The position numbers and the translations under genes are program-made. The notes under the pieces were generated by a model. The model searched no databases, was not told where the DNA came from, and saw only the letters and a list, made by a program, of their open reading frames with translations. 64,000 bases of DNA from Streptomyces sp. NBC_01591 (GTDB lineage: Bacteria > Actinomycetota > Actinomycetes > Streptomycetales > Streptomycetaceae), in the NCBI RefSeq assembly GCF_035918155.1, contig NZ_CP109327.1:1984001-2048000 (forward strand), in the 5' to 3' direction. This document shows positions 35,696 through 44,379 of the stretch, one piece after another (the first letter of the stretch is position 1; every line of letters begins with the position of its first letter).

Positions 35696-37243
35696 CTAGT
35701 CCCGGCGCCGCGCCCACACATCGGTGTACGGCGCCGGTTCCTCCGGCACGGGGCGGGCCTGCATGACTCCGGCGACCAGCTCCACCTCGTACCCCGCGGC
35801 GTCCTCCAGATAGGCGGCGATGTGTCCGTCGCCGCCCGCGTGCGGGTAGCGGTCCGGGAAGAGCTGCCGCCAGCCGTGGTCCGGGGCCCTTGCCACCAGT
35901 GCGTCGAGCGTGGCCCGGTCACGGACGTGGAACGCGAGGTGGTTGAGCCCGGGGCGGCGCCGGTCGTGCGGCCCCGGGGTCAGATCGGGCGACTGCTCGG
36001 CCACGACATAGCTGTCGCCGCGCCGCCAGCTCCGCCCGCGCTCCCAGCGCTGGTACGGGACATGGCCCAGTTCGCCGAGCAGCCAGCCCCACCCCTGCTC
36101 GGCCACCGCCAGATCGGGCACCCACAGCTCGATGTGGTGCACCCCGCCGGAACCGGACCGGGCTGCGGGCAGCGGAACGGCGCGGCGGATGTGGTGCGGC
36201 TGGTACGCCACGGTGTCGCCGTCCTCGTGCCAGTGGATCAGGAAGTGCTCCCCCGCGCGGTAGCCTTCGAGCCCCGCCCGGCAGTAGGCGACGATGTCGT
36301 CCGGGAGGGCGTCCAGCGGGAACCACGCCAGCTCGGAGCACTTGTCCGGCTCGCGGTTGCACGGCGGGCGGTCGGGGTCGTACTCCGCCTCGAAGAACCA
36401 CCCCGTCCTGGGGCTGCCACCGGGGCCTCGGTGCTGCATGACCAGGGCGACCCGCAGCTCGTCCGGGCCGAGTTCGACACCGATCTCCTCGGCGGCCTCC
36501 CGGATCATCGCCTCACGGACGTCCTCGCCGTCCTCGACATGTCCGGACGGGCCGTTGAACAGCCCGTCCGCGTATCCCGTGCCGGCCCGGCGGGCGAGCA
36601 GGACCTCGGGGCCGCGGCGGAGGATCAGATGCACATCGACGACCTCGGTGTGCCGGTGCGGCGGCTGGGCGCGGGCCACCAGGGCGTAGCGCTCGTCGTC
36701 TACCTGCTTGCCCCACAGGTCGGGATCGTCGGAGAGCCGCTCGTGGTGGATGCGTTCGGTGAACTCCGAGAGCAGTCCGGTCAGTTGCCCGGCGGAGAGG
36801 CCGACGCCGCCCCAGACGCCTTCGATCAGGACCAGCCGGCCACCGGGCCGCAGCAGGGTGAACCAGTGGCGCAGGGCCGCCGCCGGGTCGGGCAGCAGCC
36901 ACACCACGTGTCTGGCCATGATCACGTCGAACTGCTGATTGCCGACCGGCGGCAGGGCCGCGTCCCCGAGAAAGACCCCCGTGCCCGTCCCGGCGAGCTT
37001 GGCCCGTGCCTGTTCCACCATGCGCGGGGAGCGGTCGACGGCGGTGACCCGGTGGCCCTGCCCGGCGACGAGCAGGGCCAGGCTCCCGGTGCCGCATCCC
37101 AGGTCGAGCACCTCGGAGCGCTCGACGGGCAGCCAGCTCTCCAGCCGCTGCGCCCAGGCCTGCCGGACCACCGGGTCGAGCAGCCCGTGGTCGGGTTCCT
37201 CGTCGAAGGAGTCGGCTGCGGAATCCCAGTCGATCGTCGTCAT
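35696..37243 (-). CDS. Trifunctional SAM methyltransferase / Nudix hydrolase / VOC fusion protein
   Basis: A 515-residue three-domain protein. Residues about 1-195: class I SAM-dependent methyltransferase (motif I LDLGCGTGSL, then VTAVDRSPRMVEQAR, LLRPGGRLVLIEG). Residues about 200-345: Nudix hydrolase with a perfect box GHVEDGE-x7-REAAEEIGV. Residues about 365-510: VOC (glyoxalase/bleomycin-resistance) fold, GVHHIELWVPDLAVAEQGWG ... LNHLAFHVRD. I recall the same three-way fusion being named in Streptomyces annotation. Joint function is unknown; modification or cleansing of a nucleotide-like compound is plausible. ATG 37243 has no clear ribosome site. Confidence 0.88.
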   Translation of the reverse strand: MTTIDWDSAADSFDEEPDHGLLDPVVRQAWAQRLESWLPVERSEVLDLGCGTGSLALLVAGQGHRVTAVDRSPRMVEQARAKLAGTGTGVFLGDAALPPVGNQQFDVIMARHVVWLLPDPAAALRHWFTLLRPGGRLVLIEGVWGGVGLSAGQLTGLLSEFTERIHHERLSDDPDLWGKQVDDERYALVARAQPPHRHTEVVDVHLILRRGPEVLLARRAGTGYADGLFNGPSGHVEDGEDVREAMIREAAEEIGVELGPDELRVALVMQHRGPGGSPRTGWFFEAEYDPDRPPCNREPDKCSELAWFPLDALPDDIVAYCRAGLEGYRAGEHFLIHWHEDGDTVAYQPHHIRRAVPLPAARSGSGGVHHIELWVPDLAVAEQGWGWLLGELGHVPYQRWERGRSWRRGDSYVVAEQSPDLTPGPHDRRRPGLNHLAFHVRDRATLDALVARAPDHGWRQLFPDRYPHAGGDGHIAAYLEDAAGYEVELVAGVMQARPVPEEPAPYTDVWARRRD

Positions 37244-37286
37244 GGGTAGATCGTGCCAGCCGCCACCGACAGCGGCGCCCGACCGG

Positions 37287-37467
37287 TCAGATCGTGATCG
37301 GCCTGCGGTAGTGAATCCGGTCGTACGGGCCGTCCACGCGGCGCTCCACCGGCTCGTAGCCGTAGCGCGGCGATGCAGGGGCGGTAGGCGGCATCGGTGA
37401 CGGCCCGCACGGCAGCCACGTCGGCGGGCGTGGCTGCGCGGATCCCGGCGGTCCGGTCGGCTGTCAT
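37287..37467 (-). pseudogene. GNAT acetyltransferase with its middle deleted
   Basis: From ATG 37467: MTADRTAGIRAATPADVAAV and RAVTDAAYRP, a normal GNAT beginning. Within a few codons the frame changes and the sequence becomes RYGYEPVERRVDGPYDRIHY then RRPITI and TGA at 37287, a normal GNAT C-terminus. The roughly 100 residues between, including the acetyl-CoA site, are missing. The product cannot be an active acetyltransferase. Confidence 0.72.
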
Positions 37468-37549
37468 GGACCACACGGTACGAGGGACCGTCCGGGTGAA
37501 CACCCGAGGCCCCTCGTACCGCTGCTTCCCGGCTTCCCGCGCGGCCGTT

Positions 37550-38449
37550 CTAGCCGATGACCGAGGCGCAGGTGGTGGGGGTGGCGTGCGCCGGGTCCAG
37601 GGCGTTGGCCACCTCGTGGTAGGCGATCCGGTCGACGGTGCCGATCGCCACGTGCTCGGAGAGGTCGACCGGGCACAGGTCCTGGAGCAGGACGTTGTGC
37701 ACGTCCGGCCCGTCCAGGAACTGCGTGCGGTACGGGGTCACGACCTCGTCGTACCTGGTCGCGATGACGGTGTAGTGCACTCCGGGCACGGTGTCGGGGA
37801 CCGAGTTGAGCTTGGTGAGGAACGGGGAGCCCGCCACCTGGTCGGCGAGACCGGGTGTGTTGGCGTTCAGCAGGTCCTCCGCTCCCGGGAAGTACGGCAG
37901 CAGCTTCGTCAGACCGAGCAGGGTGGTGCCGTGGTTGTCGGGGGCGAGCCCGATCAGGGCGTTCACCTTGGCGGCCCCGCCGAGGAACTTCAGGTAGTAG
38001 TTCGGCATCATGCCGCCCTGGGAGTGGCCCACGAGGTCGGCCTCGGCCGCGCCGGTGGCGGCGAGCACCTTGTCGACGAACGAGGCGAGCTGTCCGGCCG
38101 ACTCGTCGACCGGGCCGAGGCCGTTGAAGACCGGCACACCGGGCAGCTGCCCGTAGTCGAGCGAGTAGACGCAGTAGCCCCGGTTGACGAGATAGGGGGC
38201 GAGGACCAGCCAGTTGTCGATCGAGTTCCCGAAGGTTCCGTGGACCAGGACGACGGGGCGGGGGTGGGCTGCGGAGGGCTTGCAGGAGTAGTCGTTCCAG
38301 CCACGGGAGGTGGGCGTGGCGGCAGTGGGAGTGGGAGTGGCTGCAGCGGCAGTGGCCGTGGGGGTGGCGACTGCGGCGACGGCGAGGAGCAGTGCGGCGA
38401 GGGTTCTCCGCGCACGTGGGGTGCGCGACGCACGTGTCCAGGGCAGCAT
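37550..38449 (-). CDS. Secreted class 2 lipase (alpha/beta hydrolase)
   Basis: A 299-residue lipase with a long Ala/Thr signal region (residues 1-50, with TPT repeats). Catalytic elements are the oxyanion stretch VVLVHGTFGNSIDNW, the nucleophile GHSQGGMM, and the later Asp (RYDEVVTP) and His (SEHVAIG). It belongs to the Streptomyces lipase/EstA group. The ATG at 38449 follows AAGGAGACC. Two copies of TTACGCGTnnGTAA lie 102-143 bases upstream and may bind its regulator. Confidence 0.92.
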   Translation of the reverse strand: MLPWTRASRTPRARRTLAALLLAVAAVATPTATAAAATPTPTAATPTSRGWNDYSCKPSAAHPRPVVLVHGTFGNSIDNWLVLAPYLVNRGYCVYSLDYGQLPGVPVFNGLGPVDESAGQLASFVDKVLAATGAAEADLVGHSQGGMMPNYYLKFLGGAAKVNALIGLAPDNHGTTLLGLTKLLPYFPGAEDLLNANTPGLADQVAGSPFLTKLNSVPDTVPGVHYTVIATRYDEVVTPYRTQFLDGPDVHNVLLQDLCPVDLSEHVAIGTVDRIAYHEVANALDPAHATPTTCASVIG

Positions 38450-38550
38450 CGTGTGGTCTCCTTGCGGCTCAAGGGAGTTGCGATGTCTGTAAACCCTGCG
38501 GCCCGGACCACAAGTACTGACTGCTGGTTCTTCCGTGTTCCCGTGCCAAA

Positions 38551-38592
38551 TTACGCGTGAGTAAGGTGGCGTGGGAAGTTACGCGTCGGTAA
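38551..38592. promoter_or_regulatory. Pair of operator-like sites upstream of the lipase
   Basis: TTACGCGTGAGTAA (38551-38564) and TTACGCGTCGGTAA (38579-38592): the same TTAC-N6-GTAA dyad, 28 bases apart. They lie in the 204-base gap between the ImuB-like gene stop and the lipase start, so only the lipase promoter is available to them. Confidence 0.6.
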
Positions 38593-38653
38593 AAAGTGAC
38601 GATCCCTCAATCGGACGAGCCCGAAGCCCCATCGGGTGAGCCCGAAGAAGGGA

Positions 38654-39661
38654 TCAGGCCGCGAGCCGTCCCGGCATCACGGCCCGTGGGCCGTACCTGG
38701 CCCGCAGCCGGTCCGCCACCGCCTCGATCCGGCGCGCCCGCTCGTCCACCGGGTCGAACGACAGCTGGTGCGCGGCCCGCTCGCCGTCCATCAGCCCCTC
38801 CGCGCGCAGCCCGATCCCCCGCACCCGGGCCCGCTGCAGGGCGAACGAGTCATGGATCCGGTACGCGAGTGCGGTGAGCGCCGCGGAGTGGGCGGTGGGT
38901 TCCCGGAGCGTACGGCTGCGGGTCAGCGTCGAGTATCCGGTCCGGTCGGCGTAGCGCACAGAGACCGCGAGGCCGCGGCAGACCTGCCCGTCCCCGCGCA
39001 TCCTGGCCCCCAGCTCCTCGGTGAGCGACATGAGTGCGCGGCGCTGCCGTTCCCGGTCCAGCTCGTCGCGCGGGAAGGACCGTTCGGCGGCGATCGACCG
39101 GGCCGCGGCGCCCGGCACGACCGCCGTACGGTCGATGCCGCGCGCCCGCTCCCACAGTTCGCGTCCGGTCCGCACGCCGGTGATCCGCTGCAGGGTGCCG
39201 AGCGGGGCCGCCGCGATCCGGCCGACGGAGTCGAGCCCGTACCCGCACAGGGTGCGGGCCGTCGCCGCGCCGACGCCGTCCAGCGCCGCGGCCGGCCGGT
39301 CCGCGAGGAACTCCGCTCCCCCGCCCCGGGGCACCACGAAGGTCGTTCCGGGCGCGGCCTGCCGTGCCGCCATCCGGGCCAGCATCGGGTTCTCCGCCGC
39401 CCCGATCGCGCAGTCCACGCCGTGCAGGGCGAGCGCGCGGATCCGGATCACCGAGGCCAGCCCCTTCACGTCCCGCCCGAAGTAGCGCAGCGCGCCGCGC
39501 ACATCGGCGAGCGCCCCGTCGGGCGGAACCGCCTCGACCACCGGGGTGAGCGCGCCGAGCAGGGCGAGCAGCCCCGCGTATCCGGCGCTGTCCGGGAGGC
39601 CGCCGCCGACCTTGCGGAACCGCAGGTACAGGATTCCCGGCACATCGGGTGCGGTGCTCAT
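38654..39661 (-). CDS. ImuB-like Y-family polymerase homologue, catalytically degenerate
   Basis: A 335-residue Y-family DNA polymerase relative. The fold and helix-hairpin-helix part are recognisable (DRPAAALDGVGAATARTLCG), but the first catalytic motif reads ILYLRFRKVGG instead of the usual HVDMDAF, and the SxDE motif is replaced by LADVRGALRYFG, so the catalytic acids are lost. Such inactive paralogues (ImuB) act as adaptors for the error-prone replicase DnaE2. The ATG at 39661 overlaps the dnaE2 stop (ATGA). No imuA gene is next to it. Translesion synthesis is the expected role. Confidence 0.85.
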   Translation of the reverse strand: MSTAPDVPGILYLRFRKVGGGLPDSAGYAGLLALLGALTPVVEAVPPDGALADVRGALRYFGRDVKGLASVIRIRALALHGVDCAIGAAENPMLARMAARQAAPGTTFVVPRGGGAEFLADRPAAALDGVGAATARTLCGYGLDSVGRIAAAPLGTLQRITGVRTGRELWERARGIDRTAVVPGAAARSIAAERSFPRDELDRERQRRALMSLTEELGARMRGDGQVCRGLAVSVRYADRTGYSTLTRSRTLREPTAHSAALTALAYRIHDSFALQRARVRGIGLRAEGLMDGERAAHQLSFDPVDERARRIEAVADRLRARYGPRAVMPGRLAA

Positions 39662-42600
39662 CCCGCGCTCCCCGGGCTCTGGTGCCACAGCTTCCTGCCG
39701 GTGGCGACGCCTTCGCCGGGTGGCTGGAGGTCGGACCAGGGGTTCATCTCGTATCCGGTGGGCAGCTGGATGCGACGGCCGTTGCCGACGGGATCGGCCT
39801 CCTCGGACGGGGGTTCCGCCGCCAGCCGGTCCGCGACCGCGTCGAGTCCGCCGGTACGCCGCAGCTCGGCCAGCTCCGCCAGATTCCAGGCGGCCGCGCC
39901 GACCACGCTCAGGCTCCGCGGTCCGCGTCGCTGCACCACTCCGCGTACCAGCAGCAGCCAGGAGTGGAAGACGGTGTGGGCGCAGGCGGCATGGCTGTCG
40001 TCGAAGAAGGCCAGGTCGACCAGGCCCGTACCGTCGTCCAGGGTGGTGAAGACGACCCGGCGGCCGGAGCGGACCGGCGGGGTCTGGGTGGCCGCCTTGG
40101 CGCCCGCGACCAGCACGGTGTCCCCGTGCCGCGCCTCGCGCAGCCGCTTGGCGGAGACCGCGCCGAGCTCCTGCAGGAAGGCGTGGTGATCGTCCATCAG
40201 ATGGCGGGAGACATCCATGCTCAGGACGCCCAGCTCGGCGCTGAGCCGTTCCGCGTCGTCGAGGTCGGGCAGGCCGATGGAGCCGGTCCGGTGCCCGCCG
40301 CCGAGCGGCAGCTGCGCGCCCGGTCCGGTGCCGGAGCCCGCGCCCCGCTGGGCGCGGTGCAGTTCGGACAGGTGCAGCAGCAGATCGCGCCGGTTGGCGC
40401 CGAACGCGTCCAACGCGCCCACCCGGGCCAGCCGTTCGGCGGCCGGCCTGCCCGGCCTGGCACGCTGCCAGAAGTCCAGCAGCGAGGTGTAGGGCTGCCC
40501 GGCCTCGATCCGGGCGACCTCGGCCTCGCCGATGCCATGGACGTCCGAGAGCGCGAGCCGCACCCCCCAGACACCCTCCCTTCCCTCATCATCGGACACC
40601 AGTTCGATTCGATGGGCGGCCGCCGACCGGTTCACATCCAGCCCCAGCACCGGCACCCCGCGCCGCCGCGCGTCCGCGAGCAGCAGCCGCTTCGGGTACA
40701 TCCCGGGGTCATGGGTGAGCAGCCCGGCGTAGAAGGCCGCCGGATGGTGCGCCTTGAGCCACGCCGACTGGTACGTCGGCACGGCGAAGGCGACCGCGTG
40801 CGCCTTGCAGAAGCCGTAGCTGCCGAACGCCTCGATGATCTCCCAGGTCCGGGCGATCGCTTCGGCGCCGTACTTCCTCTCCGCCGCCCGCTGCGCGAAC
40901 CACACCTTGATCCGGCCCTGCGATTCGGGGTCGGAGAGCCCGCGCCGCACCCGGTCGGCCTCGTCCCGGCCGCAGCCGGTCATGATGTCGACCATCTCGA
41001 TGATCTGCTCGTGGAAGACGACCACCCCGTACGTCTCGCGCAGCGGCCCTTTCAGATCGGGGTGCGGATAGCGCACGGGGGCCCGGCCGTGCCGGGCCTC
41101 GATGAACGGCCGCACCATGTCGGCGGCGACCGGCCCGGGGCGGAACAGCGAGATGTCGACCACCAGGTCGTGGAAACCGGCCGGCTGGAGCCTGCCGACC
41201 AGATCGCGCTGGCCCGGCGACTCGATCTGGAAGCAGCCCAGCGTCTCGGCGCTCCTGATCATCCGGTACGTCTCCGGGTCGTCCGGCGGCACGGCGTCCA
41301 GGTCCACGGCCTGCCCCGAGGCCCGCCCGATCTCCGCGACCGCGTGCGCCATCGCCGACTGCATCCGCACGCCCAGCACATCGAGCTTGAGCAGCCCCAG
41401 GTCCTCCACGTCCTCCTTGTCGAACTGCACCATCGGGAAGCCGTCGCCGCTGGTGGGCACGGTGGGCACCCGGCGCAGCAGGGAGGCGTCCGAGAGGAGT
41501 ACCCCGCACGGGTGCATGGCGATGCCACGCGGCAGTGCGTCCAGCGCCTCCACCAGCTCCCAGAGCCGCCCGTACCGGTCCTTCTCCCGTGCCACTTCAT
41601 GCAGTTCGGGCAGTTCCTCCATGGCCGCGCGGGCATCGCGGGCCCGGATGTGCGGGAAGGCCTTGGCGAGCCGGTCGGTCTCGGCCGGGTTCATGGAGAG
41701 CGCGGCGCCCACGTCCCGGATGGCGTGGCGCACCCGGTAGGTCTCGGGCATGGCGACGGTCGCGACCCGCTCGGTGCCGAAGCGTCCGATGATCGCGCGG
41801 TAGACGTCGAGCCTGCGGGCGGACTCCACGTCGATGTCGATGTCGGGCAGCACGAAGCGGCGCCTGGAGAGGAAGCGCTCCATCAGCAGCCCGTGCTCGA
41901 CCGGGTCGGCGTGCGCGATCCCGAGGAGGTGGTTGACCAGGGAGCCCGCGCCGGAGCCCCGGGCGGCGACCCGGACCTTCATCCCCCTTACGTCGTCCAC
42001 GACTTGAGCGACCGTCAGGAAGTAGGAGGCGAAGCCGTGGTAGGCGATGATGTCCAGCTCCTGGTGCATCCGCTCCCAGTAGTCGCGCCTGCGGTCGTAG
42101 CCGCGCAGCACCATGCCGGCGGCGGCGCGGGAGGCCAGCACCCGCTGGGCGGTGCGCCGCCCGGCGCCGACGAGCTCCGGCTCGGGGAAGTGGACGGCAC
42201 CGAGACCGAGGTCGCCCTCGGGGTCGACGACGCAGGCGTCGGCGGTGCGCCGGGTCTCCGCGAGCAGCCGTGCCCCGGCGCCCTTGTCGAGACCGGCGGC
42301 CGAAGCGATCCGTCCGGCGGTCTCCGCCATAGCGCGGGCGTCCTTCAGCCAGCGCTCTCCGCTGTCGAGCGGGGCGCGGCGGGGGTCGACGGGGACCAGC
42401 CCGCGGGCCGCGTCGAGCACATCGGCGACCGGACCCTGCCCGGTGTCGGCGTACCGGACGGCGTTGGTCAGCACGGCCCGCACCCCCTGCTCGGCGGCGA
42501 GGCCGACGGTACGGGCGGCGAGCCGCAGCGATCCGGGCCCGGTGCCCTCGCGGCCGTGATGGACGACTTCGAGGCGCAGGTCGTCGCCGTAGATCTCCCG

Positions 42601-43131
42601 CCAGTCGGCGAGCAGTGCGGCGGCCCGGTCCGGGCGGCCGGCGGCCAGCGCCCTGCCGACGTCGGAGGCGGGGCCGAGCAGCACGGTGAGCCCTTCGGCG
42701 GGCAGTTCGGACCGGCCGACCAGGGGCTGCCTCGCACCGTCGGGCGCGGGGGCGTGGGCGGCGGTGACGAGACGGCACAGCTCCGCCCAGCCCCGGGCGC
42801 CGTCCCGGGCGAGGAAGGTGGCCCGGGGTGCGGATTCGTCGACGAAGGCGCCGCCGCGGACCGGGGTCCGCAGCCGATGCGTACGCCCGCCCGGTCTCGT
42901 ATGCTCCGCCGCCGCGGGACCCACCGCGAGCTCCCCCCCGAAGAGCGGCCGCACCCCGGCCCTCTCGCAGGCCCTGGCGAAACGGACCGTGCCCGCGAGC
43001 GTGTCGCGATCGGTCAGCGCGAGAGCATCCATCCCCCGCTGGGCGGCGCGCTCCGCCAGCCGCTCCGGGTGCGAGGCCCCGTACCGCAGGGAGAACCCGG
43101 AAACCGTATGCAGATGCGTGAACCCGGGCAC
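39658..43131 (-). CDS. dnaE2: Error-prone DNA polymerase III alpha subunit DnaE2
   Basis: A 1157-residue C-family polymerase. An N-terminal PHP domain (FTHLHTVSGFSLRYGASHPE, ALALTDRDTLAGTVRFARAC) is followed by the palm with LPDIDIDVESAR, fingers, HhH and a C-terminal OB fold. The length and the paired ImuB-like gene mark it as DnaE2, the damage-inducible translesion polymerase, not the replicative DnaE. The GTG at 43131 is six bases behind AGGAG. A LexA box (43192-43207) lies about 60 bases upstream, predicting SOS control of the two-gene operon. Confidence 0.94.
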   Translation of the reverse strand: MPGFTHLHTVSGFSLRYGASHPERLAERAAQRGMDALALTDRDTLAGTVRFARACERAGVRPLFGGELAVGPAAAEHTRPGGRTHRLRTPVRGGAFVDESAPRATFLARDGARGWAELCRLVTAAHAPAPDGARQPLVGRSELPAEGLTVLLGPASDVGRALAAGRPDRAAALLADWREIYGDDLRLEVVHHGREGTGPGSLRLAARTVGLAAEQGVRAVLTNAVRYADTGQGPVADVLDAARGLVPVDPRRAPLDSGERWLKDARAMAETAGRIASAAGLDKGAGARLLAETRRTADACVVDPEGDLGLGAVHFPEPELVGAGRRTAQRVLASRAAAGMVLRGYDRRRDYWERMHQELDIIAYHGFASYFLTVAQVVDDVRGMKVRVAARGSGAGSLVNHLLGIAHADPVEHGLLMERFLSRRRFVLPDIDIDVESARRLDVYRAIIGRFGTERVATVAMPETYRVRHAIRDVGAALSMNPAETDRLAKAFPHIRARDARAAMEELPELHEVAREKDRYGRLWELVEALDALPRGIAMHPCGVLLSDASLLRRVPTVPTSGDGFPMVQFDKEDVEDLGLLKLDVLGVRMQSAMAHAVAEIGRASGQAVDLDAVPPDDPETYRMIRSAETLGCFQIESPGQRDLVGRLQPAGFHDLVVDISLFRPGPVAADMVRPFIEARHGRAPVRYPHPDLKGPLRETYGVVVFHEQIIEMVDIMTGCGRDEADRVRRGLSDPESQGRIKVWFAQRAAERKYGAEAIARTWEIIEAFGSYGFCKAHAVAFAVPTYQSAWLKAHHPAAFYAGLLTHDPGMYPKRLLLADARRRGVPVLGLDVNRSAAAHRIELVSDDEGREGVWGVRLALSDVHGIGEAEVARIEAGQPYTSLLDFWQRARPGRPAAERLARVGALDAFGANRRDLLLHLSELHRAQRGAGSGTGPGAQLPLGGGHRTGSIGLPDLDDAERLSAELGVLSMDVSRHLMDDHHAFLQELGAVSAKRLREARHGDTVLVAGAKAATQTPPVRSGRRVVFTTLDDGTGLVDLAFFDDSHAACAHTVFHSWLLLVRGVVQRRGPRSLSVVGAAAWNLAELAELRRTGGLDAVADRLAAEPPSEEADPVGNGRRIQLPTGYEMNPWSDLQPPGEGVATGRKLWHQSPGSAG

Positions 43132-43191
43132 CTGCACCTCCTGGACCGATCCGTACTCACCACCCCCTCGTCCTCCACCATAGACCAAGTT

Positions 43192-43207
43192 TCGAACATT
43201 CGTACGA
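43192..43207. promoter_or_regulatory. LexA (SOS) box of the dnaE2 operon
   Basis: TCGAACATTCGTACGA, matching the actinobacterial SOS box TCGAAC-N4-GTTCGA with one mismatch. It lies 61 bases upstream of the dnaE2 start. Confidence 0.8.
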
Positions 43208-43323
43208 TACCCGGAGTTGCGGAACCGTCCCCGGTCTCCGGACCGGAGACCGGCAAGGGCCCCGGTCAGCCATTCGGCCCAGCCCCGCCTGCACGAACAA
43301 CCGGCGCCCCGGAGCGTGGGGGC

Positions 43324-44361
43324 ATGACTTTCGTCGACGAGGTGAAGAACGCCGTCACTCCACGGGCCGCACTGCTCGTCATCGGTGTGCTCGGACTACA
43401 GCTGCTGTTCATCGCGTCCTACGTCGGGGCGCTGCACAAACCGAAGCCGACGGACGTGCCCTTCGGCGTCGTCGCGCCCCAGCGGATTTCCGCACAGCTC
43501 CTCACCGAGCTGAAGAATCTCCCCGGCGGCCCGCTGGACCCCCGCGCGGTCACCGACGCGGCCACGGCCCGCGAGCAGATCCTCGACCGCAAGATCGACG
43601 GCGCCCTGATCGTCAACCCCAAGGGCACGACCGACACCGTGCTGGTCGCCTCCGGCGGCGGCACCTCGATGGCCACCGCCCTGACAAAGATCATCACAGA
43701 GGTCGACCGGACCCAGCAGCGCACGGTACGGCCCGTGGACCTGGCCCCGGCCTCCGACCAGGACTTCAACGGGATCTCGTCGTTCTACCTGGTCGTGGGC
43801 TGGTGCGTCGGCGGCTACCTCTGCGCCTCGATCCTGGCGATCAGCGCGGGCACCAAGCCCGCCAACCGTCAGCGCGCGGTGATCCGGACCGGCGTCATGG
43901 CGCTGTACTCGATCGTGGGCGGAATCGGCGGCGCCATCATCATCGGCCCGATCCTCGGCGCCCTGCCCGGAAGCTTCTGGGGCCTGTCTGGCCTGGGCGC
44001 GCTGACCGTCTTCGCGGTCGGCATGATCACCCTCGCCCTCCAGGCCCTCACCGGCATCGTCGGCATCGGCCTGGCCGTCCTGATCGTGGTGATCGCGGGC
44101 AACCCGAGCGCCGGCGGCGCCTACCCGCTGCCGATGCTCCCGGACTTCTGGCGGGCGATCGGCCCCGCTCTGCCGCCCGGGGCGGGTACCTGGGTCGCGC
44201 GCTCGATCGCCTACTTCAAGGGCAACGCGGTCACCGGCCCCCTGCTGGTGCTGTCCGCGTGGGCGGTGGCGGGCACGGCCGTCACGCTCCTGACCGCCAT
44301 GCGCCGCAAACCGGAGGAACTCACCGGCGAGCGGCCACCGTTCGGCTCGAATCCCGCCTGA
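43324..44361 (+). CDS. ABC-2/YhgE-like membrane protein (DUF3533 type)
   Basis: A 345-residue membrane protein. One N-terminal helix (RAALLVIGVLGLQLLFIASY) is followed by an extracytoplasmic domain of about 130 residues and then five helices (SFYLVVGWCVGGYLCASILA ... LALQALTGIVGIGLAVLIVV). This is the YhgE/Pip/DUF3533 arrangement, related to ABC-2 permeases but without an ATPase here. Role unknown; relatives are phage-infection or efflux proteins. Start ATG 43324. It is convergent with the CoiA-like gene 18 bases away. Confidence 0.78.
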   Translation: MTFVDEVKNAVTPRAALLVIGVLGLQLLFIASYVGALHKPKPTDVPFGVVAPQRISAQLLTELKNLPGGPLDPRAVTDAATAREQILDRKIDGALIVNPKGTTDTVLVASGGGTSMATALTKIITEVDRTQQRTVRPVDLAPASDQDFNGISSFYLVVGWCVGGYLCASILAISAGTKPANRQRAVIRTGVMALYSIVGGIGGAIIIGPILGALPGSFWGLSGLGALTVFAVGMITLALQALTGIVGIGLAVLIVVIAGNPSAGGAYPLPMLPDFWRAIGPALPPGAGTWVARSIAYFKGNAVTGPLLVLSAWAVAGTAVTLLTAMRRKPEELTGERPPFGSNPA

Positions 44362-44379
44362 TCAGGCCTCGCAGGCGCG

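Noticed and set aside
39649..44361. A 1570-codon open frame on the plus strand across the dnaE2 region
   Set aside because: Only its last 345 codons (43324-44361) are a real gene. The rest is the antisense of dnaE2 and the ImuB-like gene, open because of high GC, with low-complexity Gly/Arg/Val translation.
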